The translations under genes were made by a program, and so were the position numbers. Of a DNA stretch of 46,069 bases, positions 8,766 through 16,726 are shown in pieces. Positions within the stretch are counted from its first letter, which is position 1. Every line of letters starts with the position of its first letter. Origin of the DNA: Chitinophagaceae bacterium (GTDB taxonomy: Bacteria > Bacteroidota > Bacteroidia > Chitinophagales > Chitinophagaceae); NCBI GenBank assembly GCA_028288595.1, contig JAQBNK010000003.1, positions 1-46,069 of the forward strand. The letters run 5' to 3'. The notes beneath the pieces were generated by a model. That model was not told the origin of the DNA and did not search any database. It saw only the letters and a program-made list of their open reading frames with translations.

Positions 8766-9382
8766 AAACTTTAATAGCAATTATCTATTTGTTGTTTTTG
8801 AGTTTTAATGCCGGGGCGCAATCACAGGAGCTGCAGCAACTGAAACTGGATATTGAAAAACTGGCTCAGTATAAAGCGATGCTGAGCGAAATGAAACAGG
8901 GTTACGAGGTTTTGCAGAAAGGGTATAATAAGGTGACAGACCTCTCAAAAAGCAATTTCGACCTGCATAAAAAATTTCTCGATGCGCAACTCCAGGTCGA
9001 TCCAGCTGTTCAACGTGATCCTTCGACAACCCGCATCAATACAAACTGGAACCTGATAAACAGTGAATGGCAGGCCGGTTATAAAAGGTTGGTTGCATCT
9101 TCCGTGTTTGCTGGTGCTGAATTATCAGCGATACGAGAATTGGCCGCCAAAATAATAGAAGCAGGAAAGGCAGACATGGAACAGTTAAGATTAGTGCTTC
9201 AGCCCGAAGTTCTGAGAATGACAGACGCTGAGCGGCTCGCGGTAATTAACTTGATAAATGTCAGTATCGTAAAAAGATTAGAAGACGTCCAGGCCCTAAA
9301 TAAAAACAATGAACGAGTTATGTCTTTGCGCCTGCAGCAAAAAAGGGATGTGAATGCTTTAAGAAAATTAAACGGGCTGTGA
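8762..9382 (+). CDS. Periplasmic coiled-coil conjugation protein (TraI-like)
   Basis: 206 residues with a clear signal peptide (cleavage after NAGAQ, near residue 20) followed by almost continuous amphipathic helix with LEELxxL-type heptads. The pattern matches the conserved secreted protein encoded just before traJ in Bacteroidetes conjugative elements, sometimes mislabelled TerB-like; the nearest role is VirB5-like. Motifs recalled from relatives are QQLKLDIEKLAQYKAML, LQKGYN and LRMTDAERLAVI. It is similar in architecture to the C-terminal domain of the preceding TraG fusion, so the operon encodes two such domains. It starts inside the traG stop and nearly overlaps traJ. Confidence 0.75.
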   Translation: MKTLIAIIYLLFLSFNAGAQSQELQQLKLDIEKLAQYKAMLSEMKQGYEVLQKGYNKVTDLSKSNFDLHKKFLDAQLQVDPAVQRDPSTTRINTNWNLINSEWQAGYKRLVASSVFAGAELSAIRELAAKIIEAGKADMEQLRLVLQPEVLRMTDAERLAVINLINVSIVKRLEDVQALNKNNERVMSLRLQQKRDVNALRKLNGL

Positions 9383-9384
9383 GA

Positions 9385-10386
9385 ATGAAAAAGCTATTCA
9401 GCATCTTATTAGTTTATTGCTTTCCTCTTTTGGCTACGGCGCAGAGCGTATCAGGAAGTTCGCAAGGTTTCCATTATATCCTTGACAAACTTTACGATGA
9501 TATGACCCCTTTATGTTCGGGGCTGATAGGCATTGCACGCGGCATCGGCGGGTTTGCAACGCTCTGGTATATTGGGTCGAGGGTATGGAAAAATATTGCT
9601 GCAGCGGAGCCGGTTGATCTTTATCCGCTGCTCCGACCATTTGCACTTGGATTTTGCATCCTGATTTTCCCTTCTGTTATGTCGCTCATTAACGCCGTGC
9701 TTCAACCCACGGTGACTATCACTTATTCGATGGTCAAAGGATCCAATGATGCTATCAAAAGATACCTTGACATTAAAAATAATACGCCGGTCTCCATGCA
9801 ATCTCTCAGTCCCTTAAGCTGGGGGAGGGAACTAATCAGGGAATTTCTTGAGCTGGTATTTGATACAGCCACCCTTTGCATTAATACTATCCGCACATTT
9901 TACTTAGTTGTGTTGACCATTCTCGGACCGCTGGTATTCGCGCTGGCAATTTTCGATGGCTTTCAACATACCGTAACAGTCTGGCTGGCGAGGTATATTA
10001 ATATCTATCTCTGGCTACCGGTGGCCAACATTTTCGGGGCCATGCTTGCGAAGATTCAGGCCAATATGATCCTCGCGGACCAGCATGCTGGCTCCACTGA
10101 TTTTATCATGACTAACCTTGCCTACCTCATGTTCCTTTTAATCGGGATCGCCGGTTTTTTTACCGTCCCTTCTGTGGCTAATTATATAGTCAATGCAGGA
10201 GGGGGCAATGCATTACTTCACAAGGTTTCATCGATTACATCGTTAGCAAGTACCGGGCGGAGTGAAACCTCTTCCTATTCAAACAATAGTAGTATGTCCT
10301 CAGATAGTTACGGTAACAGGAATTCCCAGATGAAAAATAACATGAGCGAAAATGCTGTCAGTAATGATTATTTCAAGAGCAACTAA
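9385..10386 (+). CDS. traJ: Conjugative transposon protein TraJ (VirB6-like)
   Basis: 333 residues from ATG 9385; an upstream GTG at 9379 overlapping the previous stop would add only two residues. It has a signal peptide (LLATAQ) followed by several membrane segments, with family features FATLWYIGSRVWKNIAAAEPVDLYPLLRPF, a central pair of helices around LTILGPLVFALAIFDGFQ, and ARYINIYLWLPVANIFGAMLAKIQ. TraJ is the polytopic inner-membrane channel protein comparable to VirB6. The C-terminal ~60 residues are serine- and asparagine-rich and probably disordered. Confidence 0.93.
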   Translation: MKKLFSILLVYCFPLLATAQSVSGSSQGFHYILDKLYDDMTPLCSGLIGIARGIGGFATLWYIGSRVWKNIAAAEPVDLYPLLRPFALGFCILIFPSVMSLINAVLQPTVTITYSMVKGSNDAIKRYLDIKNNTPVSMQSLSPLSWGRELIREFLELVFDTATLCINTIRTFYLVVLTILGPLVFALAIFDGFQHTVTVWLARYINIYLWLPVANIFGAMLAKIQANMILADQHAGSTDFIMTNLAYLMFLLIGIAGFFTVPSVANYIVNAGGGNALLHKVSSITSLASTGRSETSSYSNNSSMSSDSYGNRNSQMKNNMSENAVSNDYFKSN

Positions 10387-10397
10387 AGGAAGTTAAT

Positions 10398-11015
10398 ATG
10401 TTCAAACAGGCAAAAAATATTGATACAGCATTTCGTCATGTAAGATCTTTTACGTTGCTGGTTGTAACGGCCTGTTTTACATTGTCAGGCTTCGTGCTTT
10501 ATCGCAGTAACATTTTATCACAGCAATTGCAGGACAGGATCTATGTTCTCACAGGCGATAAAGTGTTGATTGCTTCCGGAGCATCGAGAGAAGAAAATAT
10601 GACTATCGAAGCACGGGATCACGTCAGCACCTTCCACAATTTGTTTTTTACACTCGACCCGGATGATAAAGTCATTGAAAATAATATTTCAAAAGCGCTT
10701 TATCTCGCTGACGGAACGGCTAAGAAACAATACAATAGTTTAAGGGAGGCGGGCTATTATTCGCAAGTCATAGCCGGCAACATCAGCCAAAAAATTATTA
10801 TAGACAGCGTGACTATAAATACCACCGAATTGCCTTATTCATTTTGTTGTTACGCTAAAATGAGAATCATCAGGCCCGCTTCTATTGTTACACGCAACCT
10901 CGTTACCCAGGGAAAGTTAAGATTAGTGGCCCGCTCTGACCGGAACCCCCACGGGTTTTTAATCGAGCGTTTTGAAACACTGGATAATAAAGATTTAAAA
11001 ACGGAGATCAGATGA
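10398..11015 (+). CDS. traK: Conjugative transposon protein TraK (VirB8-like)
   Basis: 205 residues with a short cytoplasmic N terminus, one membrane helix (about 17-36) and a periplasmic domain. Family signatures are MFKQAKNIDTAFRHVR at the start, a central HNLFFTLDPDD, and the end RNPHGFLIERFETLDNKDL. TraK corresponds to VirB8, an assembly factor of the T4SS inner-membrane complex. It begins 11 nt after traJ and overlaps traM by 4 nt. The TraL gene often found between traK and traM is missing. Confidence 0.95.
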   Translation: MFKQAKNIDTAFRHVRSFTLLVVTACFTLSGFVLYRSNILSQQLQDRIYVLTGDKVLIASGASREENMTIEARDHVSTFHNLFFTLDPDDKVIENNISKALYLADGTAKKQYNSLREAGYYSQVIAGNISQKIIIDSVTINTTELPYSFCCYAKMRIIRPASIVTRNLVTQGKLRLVARSDRNPHGFLIERFETLDNKDLKTEIR

Positions 11016-12067
11016 ACACTTTATCACATAGTCAAAAATTTTTGCAGCGGCGCCGTTTTTTTACCATACTGCCTTTGCTGTTGATGCCATTTATTACCGT
11101 TTTGTTTTGGTTGATGAATGGAAAGACAGGTAATGCCACGGTAACTGCCAGCGGCCTCAACCTGCAGCTGCCGGATGCGGTGCTGAAAAAAGAAGCACCG
11201 GTAACCAAAATGAGTTTTTATGAAGCCGCTGAAACGGATTCTGCAAAAAAAGAACTGGAGAGGAAAGACGATCCTTATTTAAATGCTTTGAAGGATACGG
11301 AAATTATTCTGCATCCCAATAAACCTGCGAATGATAAAATGAAAGTTCGCGACGTTCAAAAATACACCAGGCCTGCAGAAGCAGAGCAGCGACCAATAGC
11401 CAGCAAAGAAAAAGATCCTGAGCTGGAACAACTCAGCCAGATGCTTGATAAAATAAAGGAGATACAACATCCTGAGGCTAAAAAGACTATTGCGAAGACC
11501 AGCTTTAATAATGAGGCTGTCGAAAACGATAATACTTTTTTTGGAAAACATGAGCCGTCTCAAAAACGACTCTTCTATAGTGAAGCAAATAACACAACCA
11601 GTAACACCGTAACCGCAGTCATGGAAGCCTCGCAGAAACTGCAACCCGGTTCTGTCGTAAGGATGAGATTACTCAGCGACATGCGCTTACCTAATGTGGT
11701 TATTCCTTCGGGAAGTTTAGTTTTTGGTATCACCTCTCTTGAAAGGGAAAGAATGAAAATCATTGTTCCGTCCGTACGAAAGGACAATCAATTGATGAGC
11801 GTTTCTATTTCAGTTTACGATATGGATGGACTGGAAGGAATTTATGTTCCAGGATCGCTTTCAAGCGATGTTGTGAAACAGTCGGCAAGTGACGGTTTGC
11901 AATCACTGGAAGTTGCTGGTTTAGATCCTTCCCTAAAAGGACAATTATTGCATACTGGTATTGGGGCTGTAAAAAATCTCTTTACTAAAAAGATAAAACA
12001 GGTGAGTGTTACTGTTCCGGCAGGTTACAGGGTAATGCTGCATGATGAGGAAAAAGAAAACGAGTAG
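11012..12067 (+). CDS. traM: Conjugative transposon protein TraM (VirB10-like)
   Basis: 351 residues: a basic cytoplasmic N terminus, one membrane helix (about 17-36), a charged and probably flexible periplasmic linker (about 50-200, with DPYLNALKDTE and EKDPELEQLSQMLDKI), then a compact C-terminal beta domain. The latter carries the family motifs LQPGSVVRMRLLSDMRLP, GITSLERERMKI and DMDGLEGIYVPG. TraM is the VirB10-like protein that spans the envelope between the inner and outer complexes. It starts in the traK stop (ATGA) and is followed directly by traN. Confidence 0.94.
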   Translation: MNTLSHSQKFLQRRRFFTILPLLLMPFITVLFWLMNGKTGNATVTASGLNLQLPDAVLKKEAPVTKMSFYEAAETDSAKKELERKDDPYLNALKDTEIILHPNKPANDKMKVRDVQKYTRPAEAEQRPIASKEKDPELEQLSQMLDKIKEIQHPEAKKTIAKTSFNNEAVENDNTFFGKHEPSQKRLFYSEANNTTSNTVTAVMEASQKLQPGSVVRMRLLSDMRLPNVVIPSGSLVFGITSLERERMKIIVPSVRKDNQLMSVSISVYDMDGLEGIYVPGSLSSDVVKQSASDGLQSLEVAGLDPSLKGQLLHTGIGAVKNLFTKKIKQVSVTVPAGYRVMLHDEEKENE

Positions 12068-12069
12068 TG

Positions 12070-12873
12070 ATGAAACGAATGTTTTTTATGATAGTAATGT
12101 TGATGACAGGATTCGGCGGATTTGCGCAGCGATACATTGAATCCATGAAGATCGAAGTATCCGATACGAGGACAACGAATCTCGTTTTCCCTTCCAACAT
12201 TTCTTCAATAGATCGGGGGATTGAAAAACTCATCGTACAGAAATCATCGGAAAATATTCTGCGTGTTAAAGCTCAAGAGCCTTTTGCAGAAGAAACGAAC
12301 CTCACGGTTGTAACGCTCGATGGAAAGTTCTATTCTTTCCTAGTGAGCTATCATATAGCTCCGCAGCACCTGAACATTAATCTGAATAATGCTAATAGCG
12401 TCAACACAGATAGTGTACTGGTTAGTTACGCGCATGCAGTCGGACATGTAAAGTCGACCATATATGGAGTAAAGTACCGGACCGGTAATGTTAGTATGGA
12501 GCTGAGCGGCTTTTATGTAATTGATGATATACTCTTTTGCAAAATAAAAGTAGAGAACCATTCCAATATTATTTACGTCATAGAACGACTACAGATTTAT
12601 TTAAGTAGTCACAGACAAACCAAACGTACCGCGTCGCAGGAGAGGGAGGTCCAGCCGCTTTATATAGAGGGAGATACCGCCCGCGTGAAAGGGAAAAGCG
12701 GTCATGAAATAATTATCGCCTGGACACCCTTTACCATCCCGGACGACCAATTATTAACGATCGTGTTAACGGAAAAAGGAGTTGGCAGAAACCTTCAAAT
12801 AAAAGTGAAAAAAAATTTTATCACGCGGGCAAACCTTGTAGAAATGCAAAACCGCATTATTAAACAACCATAA
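12070..12873 (+). CDS. traN: Conjugative transposon protein TraN (VirB9-like)
   Basis: 267 residues from ATG 12070, next to the traM stop at 12065-12067; a GTG at 12067 would add one residue. It has a signal peptide ending GGFAQ and a beta-rich periplasmic domain with family features VSDTRTTNLVFPSNISSIDRG, LRVKAQEP and NLTVVTLDGKFYSFLV, then GFYVIDDILFCKIKVENHS. TraN is the VirB9-like outer-membrane complex component. It is the last recognisable core channel gene here; no TraO or other downstream tra genes follow. Confidence 0.94.
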   Translation: MKRMFFMIVMLMTGFGGFAQRYIESMKIEVSDTRTTNLVFPSNISSIDRGIEKLIVQKSSENILRVKAQEPFAEETNLTVVTLDGKFYSFLVSYHIAPQHLNINLNNANSVNTDSVLVSYAHAVGHVKSTIYGVKYRTGNVSMELSGFYVIDDILFCKIKVENHSNIIYVIERLQIYLSSHRQTKRTASQEREVQPLYIEGDTARVKGKSGHEIIIAWTPFTIPDDQLLTIVLTEKGVGRNLQIKVKKNFITRANLVEMQNRIIKQP

Positions 12874-12884
12874 AAACAAATGTT

Positions 12885-13799
12885 ATGAATGCAAACAATC
12901 TGGAGTACCTGCAAAAGCAGTTGCTGAATTTAGGCTTCGGTGAAGGACTCAACAAAGAATTAGAAAGACAAATGAAAACTGGCATGCCTGATTTTCAACT
13001 TGCGACCATGCATGAATTCGGAAAAGACAAAATGGAAGCGGTCCTGCATTTTAAAAAATCTGAAAAAGATGGAAATGAAATGTACTTTTTTAATAAGTAC
13101 GACGCCACCCTGAAAAGTGATAAACTTGATGCGAGCCAAACTTTTTTCATTAACAACAAAGGGCAAAGTATCACCTTCAAAGAGGCATGCAATCTCATGA
13201 ACGGAAGATGTGTCCATAAAGAGATCACACCAAAGGAAGGAGAAGCGTATAAAACGTGGGTAAAGCTGGATTTTTCCAACCGTGATGATAAAGGCAACGC
13301 AAAGTTCAAACACTTCAATGAGAATTTTGGCTTCGACGTGAAAGAGGCATTGGGGCGTCTCCCATTTAAGGAGCTTTCAAACCCGGAGCAAATGGAAACT
13401 TTGATTGCTTCACTTAAAAAAGGAAACATGGCAAAAGCGACCCTGATCAAAGATCGTAAAGAGCAGGCTGTTTTTATTACTGCAGATCCGCAGTTCAAGA
13501 CCCTGAAAATGTATGACAAGGACGAAAAAAAATTGTACGTGCCTTCTGAAAAAATGAACCAGCGTTATGGGCTTGCACCCACAGATGAAAGAAAAATGGA
13601 GGAGGCACAAGGCCAGGTGAAAGAAATAGGAAAGGATGGAACAGAGCATAACCAAAGTAAAGAAGCTTCGATGGTGATGGAGCCTGGTGCTTCGCTAAAG
13701 AATGACAAAAAAAAAGACCTGCTCCCAAAAAAAACGAAAAGCCACAACCTCCTTCCAAAAAAGAACAGGAGGAAAGGTAGAGGACAAAGCATTGGATAA
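12885..13799 (+). CDS. Conjugation-associated cytoplasmic protein with basic C-terminal tail
   Basis: 304 residues, no signal peptide or membrane segment. The N-terminal ~230 residues resemble an unnamed protein I recall from Flavobacteriia/Sphingobacteriia conjugative elements, with MYFFNKYDATLK, TFFINNKGQSITFKEACNLMNGRCVHKE and NENFGFDVKEAL. The C-terminal ~75 residues are charged and disordered and end in two LLPKK repeats and NRRKGRGQSIG, a basic tail typical of these elements. One LLPKK repeat is shared with the tail of the protein at 5006. Its function is unknown; a role in DNA handling or transfer is only suggested by context. It begins 11 nt after traN. A frameshifted paralogue follows it. 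Confidence 0.75.
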   Translation: MNANNLEYLQKQLLNLGFGEGLNKELERQMKTGMPDFQLATMHEFGKDKMEAVLHFKKSEKDGNEMYFFNKYDATLKSDKLDASQTFFINNKGQSITFKEACNLMNGRCVHKEITPKEGEAYKTWVKLDFSNRDDKGNAKFKHFNENFGFDVKEALGRLPFKELSNPEQMETLIASLKKGNMAKATLIKDRKEQAVFITADPQFKTLKMYDKDEKKLYVPSEKMNQRYGLAPTDERKMEEAQGQVKEIGKDGTEHNQSKEASMVMEPGASLKNDKKKDLLPKKTKSHNLLPKKNRRKGRGQSIG

Positions 13800-13837
13800 T
13801 CCTTTTGGATTTACCATTTTATGACCTGAGTAAAAAA

Positions 13838-14403
13838 ATGAGTAGTATGAATGAAAAGAATATAGTAATGCTCAAAGCCCGGCTGGAGATGCTGGGCTTT
13901 ACTCATGCAATCGAAGAAAGGTTGCTGGGCTTTCTCTGGTACCAGCAATGGAATTCGATCTTAAGTTTGAACAGCTTGCCGGTAACGACAGGTGCAGCTT
14001 TATAGTTCATTTTATGAGAGGAGAACAATGGCTGTATGATGTTTTATTTTATACTGCCATCTTTAAAAAACAAGTAGCAGTACCAGAACACATGAAACGC
14101 GTTGATGATTTGATGCAAACTATTGAGTGTGCAAACTTGTTTACCGGCACTGAACAAGCTGTTGCGCATGATTTTTTTCGAGCAGATAAAGCTATCCAGG
14201 CAGCAGCAGTCTTCACGCAACTCTCGGAGATAGCTGGATGCGAGATATTAAAATATAAACACTGGTTAAACACTGCTTTTGAATTTTTGATTCCCAATCT
14301 TGCATTGCTCAAAAGCCAGTATGAAATCTCCCAACGTTTTTATTTACCCGACAGACTGGGATACAGACTTCAAAGTAATAGCATCCAAAGCGCAAAAAAA
14401 TAA
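13838..14403 (+). pseudogene. Frameshifted paralogue of the 12885 protein
   Basis: The first part reads from ATG 13838 (or 13847) as MNEKNIVMLKARLEMLGFTHAIEER in one frame. The homologous continuation AGLSLVPAMEFDLKFEQ, VHFMRGEQWLYDVLFYTAIFK lies in the -1 frame, so the switch is near 13920-13926. Joined, the two parts give ~188 residues and match the N-terminal half of the preceding gene position by position (MNANNLEYLQKQLLNLGFG, then DFQLATMHEFG, LHFKKSE, MYFFNKYD). No classical slippery heptamer is present, so I favour a one-base deletion. The basic tail seen in the paralogue is missing. A sequencing error is also possible. Confidence 0.65.
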
Positions 14404-14506
14404 GGCTGCAAACATTAACCAGTTAGTAATTGAAGAGCCAGCGCCGCCGTTCACGTTAAAAGATCGAACAGGGAAACAAATTTCTTTTGAGTCGCTAATC
14501 TCTTGA
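14300..14506 (+). pseudogene. Possible redoxin N-terminal remnant
   Basis: An open frame overlapping the end of the frameshifted gene. Its last 25 residues contain EEPAPPFTLKDRTGKQISFESL, which fits the N-terminal strand-turn-strand of AhpC/TlpA-type redoxins (usually PAPDFTLxDxxGKxVSL). It stops before any CxxC active site. The upstream part (VFIYPTDWDTDFKVIASKAQ) is unrecognised. No credible start defines it, and it may simply be out-of-frame sequence or a scrap at a deletion junction. Confidence 0.3.
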
Positions 14507-14754
14507 TCTTCTCATTTGTACTACTAAATTATAATTCTAAGGTGTTCTTTATATTTTGTGTAGGTAGTATATTTTACTTCGTTTGGATTAGCTTGTTTTT
14601 AAAGCATCGCCGAGAAATCGATCGGAAGCGATTTTCTGCCGCTGCAAAAGAAAATTTAGCGACCATGCAACTTATTCAAGGAATGCAGGAAATTAAACTC
14701 AATAGTGCAGAACAATTAAGGTGATGGGAGTGGGAAATTTGCAAGCATTAAGGC
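14491..14754 (+). pseudogene. Fragment of a peptidase-domain (bacteriocin-type) ABC exporter
   Basis: In one frame from 14491 the sequence encodes FVLLNYNSKVFFIF, GSIFYFVWISLFLKHRREIDRKRF and MQLIQGMQEIKLNSAEQLR. This matches the transmembrane region of Bacteroidetes C39-type bacteriocin ABC exporters (LFLKxRRELDYKRF, LIxGMQEIKLxNAExxxRWEWE). A TGA at 14722-14724 stands where an Arg codon (CGA) is expected, and it is followed directly by WEWE in frame. After that the similarity continues only after a frameshift (NLQALRLYI). The peptidase domain before it and the ATPase domain after it are both missing, so this is a clear remnant of roughly 85 residues out of ~730. It marks decay next to the tra operon. 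Confidence 0.75.
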
Positions 14755-14760
14755 TATATA

Positions 14761-15018
14761 TTAATTCATTGCATACCAATAACATTGTAAAACATCGGTA
14801 ATAGGGATCTCCTCAACGGTATACTGGATTGGTTTAGCCTTCCCCAGGATGATGGCTTTTTGCAGCACAAGTTTTTCCGCATTCACTTCCCTTACTACAT
14901 AAAATTCATTTTGTTTTGATGCAATGGAAGGAATCTTAGAAACTGGTTGAGGTTCAGTTGTACGGACAAGTAATTGTCCTTCATTGAAAGCTTCAACATT
15001 TGTTATGGCATTGTACAT
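14761..15018 (-). CDS. Small unnamed protein, paralogue family copy A
   Basis: 85 residues from ATG 15018. It is homologous to the products at 16727-16993 and, more distantly, 15472-15690, all on the minus strand. Shared pattern: an opening FxEGQLLVxT, then QNEFxVVxEV, a K-hydrophobic-hydrophobic-xQxA segment, GKxKxIxYxxEEIPI and CYWY near the end. It is mostly predicted beta strands with no membrane segment. No function is recognised. The stop is next to the ABC-exporter remnant on the other strand. Confidence 0.65.
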   Translation of the reverse strand: MYNAITNVEAFNEGQLLVRTTEPQPVSKIPSIASKQNEFYVVREVNAEKLVLQKAIILGKAKPIQYTVEEIPITDVLQCYWYAMN

Positions 15019-15078
15019 AGAAGGTGGATTTTGAGGTGAAAATAAAAAGCTCTTTAACTTCAGTATTTAAAAAAACGT

Positions 15079-15276
15079 CTAATTCTTTTTGATACATTCG
15101 GGGAAATATGTTGCCCGTAAGTCTGCTATTTGACTGGATATTTTATCTATCCTTTGTTTAATTTGATTGAGTTCTTCTGAGGAAAGTTGATGGGCGATTG
15201 CATTGTTAAACCTATGAATCTCAGCTATAAACTGCTTTTGTAATAGTGCTAATCGTATTTGTTCTATATAAGTCAT
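15079..15276 (-). CDS. Small helical protein of unknown function
   Basis: 65 residues from ATG 15276 (MTYIEQIRLALLQKQF); the frame is open to a TTG at 15354 that would give 91 residues, but an ATG is the more usual start in this group. It is helical and charged with heptad-like leucine spacing in the middle (LNQIKQRIDKISSQIADL), so a short coiled coil is likely. It sits between two members of the small paralogue family. No relatives are recognised. Confidence 0.45.
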   Translation of the reverse strand: MTYIEQIRLALLQKQFIAEIHRFNNAIAHQLSSEELNQIKQRIDKISSQIADLRATYFPECIKKN

Positions 15277-15471
15277 TTCATATACCTCGATTCCTTTTGC
15301 ATACTTATATAAGGCAATGATTGATCCAGATATTGTTGCCTGCTTATTATTCAAGATGAACCTCCCTTAATTTGGTGCTTTGGGAACTGGCTGCTGCATG
15401 TTTTGAAACGTTAAAGCCGGGGGTAGAGGTCTGACTTCCTTACAAACCAGAAACAGTTCCGGAAGAAGTCT

Positions 15472-15690
15472 TCACATGAAATGCTTCACTGAATATTCTA
15501 TCCTCCCACCTTGTTTATGGAAACATGCTTTTTTCAACACGATGGTCTTATCATTGAAGGCCAGAACGATGAACATATTATTAGGCTCATTGAATTGCTG
15601 TCTTACTTCTGTTGGAGATACATATTCATTTGTCTTAATCAAAACCTGACCTATATGCAATTGTTTAAGTGAGGTCAGTTCGATTGCCAT
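15472..15690 (-). CDS. Small unnamed protein, paralogue family copy B (divergent)
   Basis: 72 residues from ATG 15690. It shares the family frame: LxxLxxGQVLIKTNEY at the start, then NNMFIVLAFNDKTIVLKKACF and IEYSVK. It lacks the EEIPI and CYWY end found in copies A and C, so it is shorter at the C terminus. Function unknown. The 15355-15471 gap to the previous gene has no clear feature. Confidence 0.55.
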   Translation of the reverse strand: MAIELTSLKQLHIGQVLIKTNEYVSPTEVRQQFNEPNNMFIVLAFNDKTIVLKKACFHKQGGRIEYSVKHFM

Positions 15691-15946
15691 TATGTATGCG
15701 GTATTATTTCATTACTGTAGCTACACAATAACGAGACCGTATTTAGAACTGATTATAATAAAAATTAAACTTTTTCTTCAGTGAAATTTAATTTGCCTGA
15801 TTACATTTCACCGCTGTCTGGTATATTGTTTGCTCAAAATGGCTGTTCCTTCTAATCGATTTTTTTTCTTAAACAATTTCTAACAGGATTGATTCTTTGA
15901 TTAAGCAAAAAAATTTTTCTTCTACTTTTCTAATATCGCGTTCAAC

Positions 15947-16192
15947 ATGCAAACAAAAATATTGGCAGCGATCTATGTAATTGTGAAGGACAATAGCCTG
16001 TTGCCACTGTTTCCTAAAAATATAAGCGATATCTCAGGATGTGACCAGCAATGCATTGAGGACCATTTTAAAACTTTTGAGGAGGAGGGTTATCTCGAAA
16101 GAAAATATCCGTCTTTCATGGTTTATTCCATAACCAGATCAGGATTATTAGCTGCTGAAGCTGCTTACAGGCAATCAGCCCGGATCGCATAA
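15947..16192 (+). CDS. Small winged-helix-like protein
   Basis: 81 residues from ATG 15947. The pattern LPLFPKNISDISGCDQQCIEDHFKTFEEEGYLERKYPSFMVYSITRSG gives a helix, a turn, a recognition-like helix, and then a beta hairpin ending in SITRSGLLA, consistent with a winged helix-turn-helix. No named family was recognised, so DNA binding is inferred. Its stop is 7 nt from the convergent receiver gene stop. The preceding 256-nt gap (15691-15946) is AT-rich and shows no gene or clear structure. Confidence 0.5.
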   Translation: MQTKILAAIYVIVKDNSLLPLFPKNISDISGCDQQCIEDHFKTFEEEGYLERKYPSFMVYSITRSGLLAAEAAYRQSARIA

Positions 16193-16199
16193 ACCTGGA

Positions 16200-16571
16200 T
16201 TATTCCTGTGATGCTTTTCCTGCTACCAATTTTTTCAAAGTAGCTTCCAGGTCATGCATGCTAAAAGGCTTTTTTAAAAATGCATCATACCGACTATCCG
16301 CAAAATCTTCGTCTTTTATGTTTGAGGCTGACATCAGAACAACAGGAATATGTGTTGTATGAGCCTGGGTTTTTATTACTCTGCAAATATCTTTTCCATT
16401 CATATTCCCCATATGAATATCCATGAGAATAATATCGGGCTGCATTTCATGTACAGTCCGGAGGATTTCATCCGGGTTCTTGATCCGTTTTACCTTAAAA
16501 CTTGCGGAAAGGAAGTGCTGAATAAGTTCGCCAATTACTTTATCATCTTCTGCAATGAGAAGTTTTTTCAT
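16200..16571 (-). CDS. Stand-alone response regulator receiver protein
   Basis: 123 residues from ATG 16571 (MKKLLIAEDD); an upstream in-frame extension to 16631 adds 20 residues that look non-coding. It has the acidic cluster E8-D9-D10, phospho-acceptor Asp51 (ILMDIHM), Ser81 in VLMSAS and the invariant Lys101 in LKKPF. It is a bare CheY-like receiver with no output domain. No sensor kinase is present in the window, so its partner is unknown. A second receiver gene of the same size lies 1.3 kb away at 17485. Confidence 0.88.
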   Translation of the reverse strand: MKKLLIAEDDKVIGELIQHFLSASFKVKRIKNPDEILRTVHEMQPDIILMDIHMGNMNGKDICRVIKTQAHTTHIPVVLMSASNIKDEDFADSRYDAFLKKPFSMHDLEATLKKLVAGKASQE

Positions 16572-16726
16572 AGAGGGTATCTTCAAGGGGTGGTGTGAGG
16601 ATGCAATATTAAAGCTAAACAAAATCCCCAACTCAATACAAGCGGAATTAATACAGGTGAGATTTACGGCAAGTACCCCGCTTTAGTTTATCGTGCAAAT
16701 ATCCCGGGAACCTTATTCCAGAGAGT

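Noticed and set aside
13495-13792. Minus-strand phenylalanine-rich ORFs
   Set aside because: They are antisense shadows of the lysine-rich tail of the 12885 gene.
13900-13930. Programmed -1 frameshift site
   Set aside because: No X XXY YYZ slippery heptamer or strong downstream stem was seen, so a simple deletion is more likely.
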